A stretch of 64,000 nucleotides of DNA from Daphnia pulex. Taxonomy: Eukaryota > Arthropoda > Branchiopoda > Diplostraca > Daphniidae. The notes under the pieces were generated by a model, which saw nothing but the letters and a program-made list of their open reading frames with translations, ran no database searches and was not told where the DNA came from. The position numbers and the translations under genes were made by a program. The number at the start of each line of letters is the position of its first letter. Within the stretch, counting starts at the first letter, position 1. Positions 58,570 through 64,000 of the stretch are shown here, piece after piece. The stretch lies in the NCBI RefSeq assembly GCF_021134715.1, contig NC_060025.1:8494001-8558000 (forward strand), given 5' to 3'.

Positions 58570-58773
58570 CCCGTTGGCTGCCACGCCACACAACCCGTAG
58601 GTTGTTCTCTACTCTCTACGCGCCATGTCTGAAGGATCCATGACCAAGGTGGGACTTGCCATTGCTGACGAAGTCCAGGGTGACAGGAGAAGATGGAATG
58701 CACGTCTCTAAGAGGCCTCTAGGAGGCCCGTGCTAAGGAGGTAGGGGAGAACAAAGGCGTGGCAGACAACGGG
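58570..58773. mobile_element. 204-bp piggyBac-like MITE with TTAA target duplication
   Basis: The ends are inverted repeats: CCCGTTGGCTGCCACGCC at the left and GGCGTGGCAGACAACGGG at the right (17 of 18 complementary). The element is flanked directly by TTAA on both sides (58566-58569 and 58774-58777), the hallmark target site of piggyBac transposases. At 204 bp and without a long frame, it is a non-autonomous element that must be mobilised in trans. Confidence 0.85.
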
Positions 58774-58778
58774 TTAAC

Positions 58779-59200
58779 TAACACAAACAACAACAAATGA
58801 TGATCCGCGCTGACATTTTGGAGATAACGGAGATGTTTAGGGTTCCATCTTCTCGACGTATCCTCTGCATTACCTAAATAAAGACAAAAATATTGATATT
58901 AAGTGAAATGCCAATAAAAGCTACATAATACAGATAGAAACAATAGTCAGGTTTTTTAGCTCAAAGTTTTGAAAATGCAATTTTTTAAACTTAAAATCAA
59001 GCTTGCAATATTGAGAATTGTAAACAGAACAAAGCTCACTTGCTAGTTTTTTGAAAATTTTCCGGAAGTATACCGGAAGTAACCACAGCGCCTCAACCAT
59101 TGAGCTGTCGTCAAATTAAACCACATATTCGTGATCTCCATGAAATTTGGGGTCGATTAGGTGTGATTTAAACGAAATCCAAAATTTGGCCGAAATCGAG
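58779..59200. other. Non-coding stretch with ETS-like sites
   Basis: No gene is seen. Two CCGGAAGTA motifs (ETS-family core) lie about 14 bp apart near 59060-59083; further copies occur near 59237 and 59361. Confidence 0.35.
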
Positions 59201-59230
59201 AATTTTCCTGAACTATAGTTCAGGAAAATT
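59201..59230. repeat. Perfect 30-bp palindrome
   Basis: Centre ...GAACTATAGTTC..., perfectly self-complementary over 15 bp on each side (AATTTTCCTGAACTA and its complement). It could extrude as a hairpin or bind a dimeric factor. No flanking gene start is evident. Confidence 0.9.
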
Positions 59231-59675
59231 TTCAAAACCGGAAGTACGAAAACGTACAAAAAAAAACATGAACTTTACCACAAATTTAACGAGGATCACG
59301 AATATGTAATTCTTTTGCTCCTCGAATGAATATTTACTGAACTACTGACTGAAATGAGAAAACCGGAAGTAGAAAAAAAACACATTATTTAAAAATCTAA
59401 CAAGTGAACTTTGTTGGTGGAATAGTCATCGTCAGTTTTCACTAAAAAATTTCCACACAACAGTTGCCGATACATGGTTAAAGAGATTTTAAAGTAACTG
59501 AAACTGACCGTTTTAACAGCTGACATTTATCGAAAAGCCATCTAGCGTTAGAAATAAAACGTCGAAGTAACAATACGTTTGCACGCAAGTAGGGCCCGAT
59601 TTCGGAATTATTACAGGCACAAGTAAGTATACTACTAGAATAGATAATTACGAAAATAAGAAAATTGTAGGGTAC

Positions 59676-59939
59676 CTGGGCATAATCTCGTGGTGAGTGA
59701 CTGCAGGTGTGTAACAGCGGCACGAAACACGGAAGCGTCCAGTGAACACTGAAGTGTTCCAACTCGTCAGTGAGGAAAGACAAGTTGTATTTTTGTGTAC
59801 GAAGCGATGAAGCAGAAGCTGAATGAGCGTACGTCGGGAAGATAAGTATTGAGCAGAACGTTGGTCATAGACAAAAGCCAGCGTTGGCTCAAGAATCTCC
59901 GTGCTAGGACCACACGATTCCACAAAGAAACTGCGTGCT
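59676..59939 (-). other. Minus-strand exon-like segment with an open frame
   Basis: A 264-nt segment has a strong acceptor (poly-T then ACAG) and a donor CCCAG|GTACCC. One frame is open throughout (ESCGPSTEILEPTLAFVYDQ at its start, TPAVTHHEIMPR at its end). It lacks recognisable domains. It could be a coding exon of an unknown gene or part of a noncoding RNA. Confidence 0.3.
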
Positions 59940-61350
59940 CTGTAAAAAAAAAATGTTTTACATTAATAAAAATATAAAAATGAATAAAGCATATCAATCT
60001 CTACCTTTTCTAAGAAGCACAATGAAAAGTTCAAAATGACAAACTGTAAAAATGGAATTCACAGCAATCAACAGCATTACTCCACATGTTGAGATAAATT
60101 TCCTGATGCTAAAGAAAGTGTCATGAAGTATTGCAGTAGCGTGGTGATAGGTGGTTTACTTCACACTCTTCATGTCACTGAAACTCTAAGTGGAAATGGG
60201 ACAAGGAAATTCTCTATGTTATTTACAAATTTACACAAATTTACCTATAAGAAATAAAACTCTACCTATCTTTTAGCTGGGTTGCCTTCTTAACCAAAGT
60301 AAAAACAGCCATAACAACAAACATGCTGTTGCAGGGTACACCACCAAAATTGCGAGATTCATAAAAGATCCTATGGTTCATAAGCAAGAATACCTATGTT
60401 ATATGAAAATCTGAATTGTAATGGTCTGGTAGCAGTAATGGGGAAATACCTTATCCCGGCACTTTTGTATTCCACTATATGTGCTCTTCAAACATGAGTT
60501 TTAGGCTTTTGACAGCATGAGGATCGAATGGATGGAAAATGACTGAGCACTAAGTCAACTTGTTGGAATGACTGACTGACAGTATGCATCTAGAATTTGA
60601 AGAAATAAGTTGGTACAGTATAAAAATAAGAGAACTAGGTAAAGATAAACCTACATAAGATACGAAGTTAAATTTGGTATTTGAAATCACAGGAATAAGT
60701 ATATATTAACAACAATTTGTTTTGCTCATTTCGCCTCGTTCTACCATGAAAGAACAACATCGGCGACACTGGCGACATCTAGTAATCAGTTTTGAATCTT
60801 AAGTTGGTTGCACAGTCAGTCACAGACAGAGACAGACATGACATTACACGTCGTAACTTTCGTATTAAGTTACTTAAAAAGTTTAACAACGGAGATCGGA
60901 TAACAAGTTAACTGCTTTAAAGTAATAGACTAATAGATAAAACAATCTTTAGCTAATAATTCTTACTGCATTCTTGACTAAATGTTTTCAGATAATTTCA
61001 GCTGTACCAGAAGTTTTCATGTACCTTGCCAACTAGGTCCTCGTGACAATAGAAATGAAATGGTCTAATCCAATAATGCAAGCTCACAACCTATGTCTTC
61101 TGAAGAAAAATCATCTCTGTTGAAGGTTAGTTACTTTCCAAAAATATTTTGAATTACTGTGTTCTATAAGTCAATAATGTTCACGTAAACTTTTCCATTT
61201 CAAGTTGTAAATCTTCAAGATATTGATGCCTTCCCCAGATCAAATTCTTTGTTGCTGAGAAGAGAAAGAATTCATCATTTTGTGTGCAACAGGTTTAATT
61301 ATTATATTTCTAATTTAAATTTTGCTTTAGTTTTTTTTTTATTTTATAGA
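59940..61350. other. AT-rich stretch, no gene seen
   Basis: No frame or RNA with recognisable features. A short exon-like segment ending GTGCAACAG near 61291 precedes the tandem repeat. Confidence 0.4.
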
Positions 61351-61361
61351 CCGAATGAGAA

Positions 61362-61481
61362 CCATTTTGTTGCCCATCCAAGGATAAGGAAAAGGCCAAC
61401 ACCACAAACACGGTCAACAAGCCATTTTGTTGCCCATCCAAGGATAAGGAAAAGGCCAACACCACCAACACGGTCAAAAAG
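61362..61481 (+). repeat. Tandem duplication of a 60-bp unit
   Basis: Two copies of a 60-bp unit (61362-61421 and 61422-61481) begin CCATTTTGTTGCCCATCCAA and end with CACGGTCAA. Because 60 is a multiple of three, the enclosing frame repeats a HFVAHPRIRKRPTPTRS-type peptide. The frame (61249-61632) is open for 127 codons but has no recognised family, and relatives at 53.74 and 53.93 kb are not open in the same way. Confidence 0.75.
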
Positions 61482-61810
61482 GTTCTTTGTTTGTTTACCC
61501 CTTGGCTGGAGAAATATTGTTGTGCATCAAGTTAATCTGTGGCTGTTCCTTGTTGCTGGTGTCTTGTTATGGAAGCTGCAGGCAGTATTTTGTTCGATTT
61601 GCATTATGTCTGTAGATTTACAGCTAGTTTAAGTCTTAGCTTCACCTTCTTCATTCCAGTCAAATTCACACATGGATTTTTTCAGTCAGTCTGTTGAATT
61701 TGACGTGTACAATTTTCTTATTGGTAAAATTATGATTAGGCTTAACACGTAAATAACATAAAATGACGATTTATTTGTCTTTTCATTGGCAGCATTTCCA
61801 TTGATGCTGA

Positions 61811-62874
61811 AGATTAATTAATTTAATTTTGGTTATAGGTTTAGCGTTTATGTTCGCGTAGTTGCTGTCCGATGTGGCGCACGTTGTTGCAGCCTATGGT
61901 GTCTGGTGAAGGATCTTTCTGCATCAAGTTCAACTGGTCGTTCCTTGGTGGTGTTGTGTTACCAAAATTGCATCTTTATATTGTTAAATTGTCATCGTGA
62001 CTATGCAGTTTACCGTTTATAAGTTCAGAAGCAACAAAAACAAATATGGGATGTTTATGTCAACAAATAATAAACATGTTTTTGGGATTGGGAAAGGAAA
62101 GTGGAGGATGTTGGAGGGGGGGATATTTCAAGTTTGGATAAAAAGTCAGTTACTATAACCCTACAAACTTCCACACCAATTAATCTCCAAGTCCCACTAA
62201 CTTAAACCTTCCAATTCTTCAAACCCCACAAACTACATCTACCAACTCTCAAATTTATACCATAAACCACATAAACCATTGTTAAACCCTAACAATGTGA
62301 TGTCTGTAATAAATAACAAATTTAATACATGAAACTGTTTTTTATTAATTTTTTTTTAATGTACAAAATTTTCAATAAACAGAGCGTCCGGTTCAAGACG
62401 GTTTACTACTGCACGAGTTTAAACGCAACCCGCCACCACCGCTGCGGCAATGAGACAAAAAGCGATGGTTTAGTTTTGCGAAAATCTGCGTCAGTCTTTG
62501 TAACTTTACTGACGGAGATTTCCACAAAATATTAACCATGGCTTTTTGTTTCATTGGGTAGTGGATGCATTGTTTTAACTCGCACATGCTGTTATAGGAC
62601 ATGTCTACGGCCCCCAGAGATATTTATCTGGACCGAGAAGAAGAGAGAAGTACGAGGCAAGTTTTTCCGGGGAGATGTAGTCATACTAGGCTTCCGGGTT
62701 AGACTCATGACCCTCCAAAAGTTTTCATCGGATCATGCGCCTTCCAAGTCCCCGTTCGACCAGAGCCCTCCCCTCCTCCTGGTTTCACAGCGGGTGAGTG
62801 ACCACCGGCGGGCGTTGGTTAGTGGTTAGTTAGGGAAACGGGGCCATAGAAAAGAAGGAAGCCCAGATATGCAC
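61811..62874. repeat. Long inverted repeat, right copy (about 1.06 kb)
   Basis: Reverse complement of 54733-55799. The inner end near 61811 is ATTAATTTAATTTTGGTTATA, where the copies diverge first; the outer end is GGAAGCCCAGATATGCAC. The pair encloses 6.0 kb without a transposase, so this is either one large foldback-type element or two copies of a repeat in opposite orientation. Confidence 0.9.
62410..62586. repeat. Long imperfect hairpin inside the right 1.06-kb repeat
   Basis: Counterpart of the 55021-55197 hairpin in reverse orientation, with the same stem and loop layout. It has one or two base changes, for example at the spot reading AAATATTAACC here. Confidence 0.75.
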
Positions 62875-64000
62875 TTGTAATTTAGCTAACTACACAATTT
62901 ATCACTCTTGAATTACAGCATTCTCTTGTTGATTTTCACCACTGGATAAAGTCCATGACAAGTATCGAAGGATTACTGGTAGGATTACCCTGTAAGCAGA
63001 ATGAACATTTTTTGGATGACAATAATTTTCAAACAAGATTGCAGCAACAGAAAGCAATACCTAAAATGAAGACGAGGGCCCTTGTAAAGAAGTAAATGGG
63101 TAGCAGCCGACAGTTAGCAAACAAGGAACTTTGTTGTTGTCCTTTTTGTTGTTGAAAGGAAATGACTTCTCATAAAGTCTGCCATGCCAATTTAGAAATC
63201 CGTAATTTAGACGAACCTTTAAATAAAAAAATAAGTCACCTTGTTGATCATTTGTTTCATCAATGTGCTTGATGTCTATAATTTAAAGAACAATTATAAA
63301 ACAGTTTTCAGTATACACTTGAAATCTTCTCTTAAACATTAGTAGGACGTAAGTGCAGATCAATACTTTAAATACATAATAGACTACAACAAAGTTCAGT
63401 GACATGACAAGTTAACTTACACATGAAACCGCCGATCAGCTATCCAAGGTTCTCTAAAGAATTAGGAATGATGGATTGGTTCATGTTGTGGTTGGTGATC
63501 TAGCAAGTCCAATACAAATAACAGCTGATAATTAACATGAATCCTAATAAAAGATGAGAAGAATATATGTCAACAAATAAAGCTAGTGTTGGTTGTTACC
63601 TGTATCATTTCGATGGTACATTCAGTAGAACACAATGATTTTGAACAAAATAGTTTACGGTAGGTAGTGGTGTTCTGCTGTCGGGCACTGGAGTTCTATT
63701 GTCGGGTATTTTTAATAATATTTAAAATTTTCTGGAAACCAGCAACTTGTAAAGATTTCCAATTATCCATAATCAAAAGGGAGAAGAATCAGCTGCCTTA
63801 GTTAACTATAAGGGGGAATTCAACTAATTTTTAAAAATTTTAATAAAATTATGTTTTGAAGTACAGTGTACCAATTTGTGTTGTTGGTGTTGTTTCACCA
63901 AGTCCTCCAGAGTCGAGCTGACACTACTCAACACTGGGAAAGCTGAGAGACTGTACAACATCTCCCATCGTCGACACATCAGTGCACATGACTCTGCACA
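62875..64000. other. Right edge, no gene assigned
   Basis: One exon-like 60-nt segment at 62919-62978 has an acceptor TTACAG, an open 20-codon frame (HSLVDFHHWIKSMTSIEGLL) and a donor GTAGGA. No partner exon was found. The rest is AT-rich without visible features. Confidence 0.35.

Noticed and set aside
1-64000. tRNA, rRNA or CRISPR-type features
   Set aside because: No cloverleaf with A and B box elements, no rRNA segment and no regularly spaced repeat array was found; a CRISPR array is not expected in an animal genome.

Overview
The window is animal nuclear DNA. It has spliced genes with GT-AG introns, TATA plus TCAGT-type arthropod promoters, and gene families typical of arthropods (Spätzle-like Toll ligands, a variant ionotropic receptor). 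Many introns are only 60-90 bp, and the families fit a small crustacean such as Daphnia. That assignment is an inference from gene style and content; no marker gene fixes the species.

Layout. (1) 1-1.5 kb: a two-unit tandem repeat and a 0.63-kb element with perfect 86-bp inverted ends. (2) 1.5-3.8 kb: two divergent Spätzle-like genes (A1 on minus, B1 on plus) sharing a 0.58-kb promoter region. (3) 8.3-17.8 kb: a seven-coding-exon inositol hexakisphosphate kinase gene (IP6K copy 1, minus) with a long 5'UTR intron. (4) 18-24.8 kb: a mosaic of direct and inverted repeats with no credible gene. (5) 28.4-37.5 kb: a second IP6K (copy 2, minus) with the same exon lengths and phases except in the first and last coding exons. 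(6) 39.8-43.6 kb: an inverted copy of the Spätzle pair (B2 minus, A2 plus), lying between exon fragments of a decayed plus-strand gene of unknown function. (7) 44.9-45.7 kb: a proline-rich low-complexity ORF. (8) 46.7-50.7 kb: an intact leucine-rich-repeat gene followed by a decayed tandem relative. (9) 51.8-53.6 kb: an ionotropic-receptor gene that appears broken. (10) 54.2-64 kb: repeat-rich DNA with two inverted 1.07-kb repeats, each containing a long imperfect hairpin, a TTAA-flanked piggyBac-like MITE, a perfect 30-bp palindrome, and several well-spliced exon-like segments without recognisable protein.

How it fits together. The Spätzle pairs and a second block (7.1-7.4 kb against 39.8-40.1 kb) are mirror images around the two IP6K genes. 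The 1.5-43.6 kb region therefore looks like a large inverted duplication, later rearranged, enclosing a tandem kinase duplication. Spätzle-like proteins are secreted cystine-knot ligands of Toll receptors in immunity and development. IP6Ks make diphosphoinositol polyphosphates. Nothing in the sequence shows that the two families work together; their link here is structural. All gene models were spliced by eye and checked by reading frame and exon phase.
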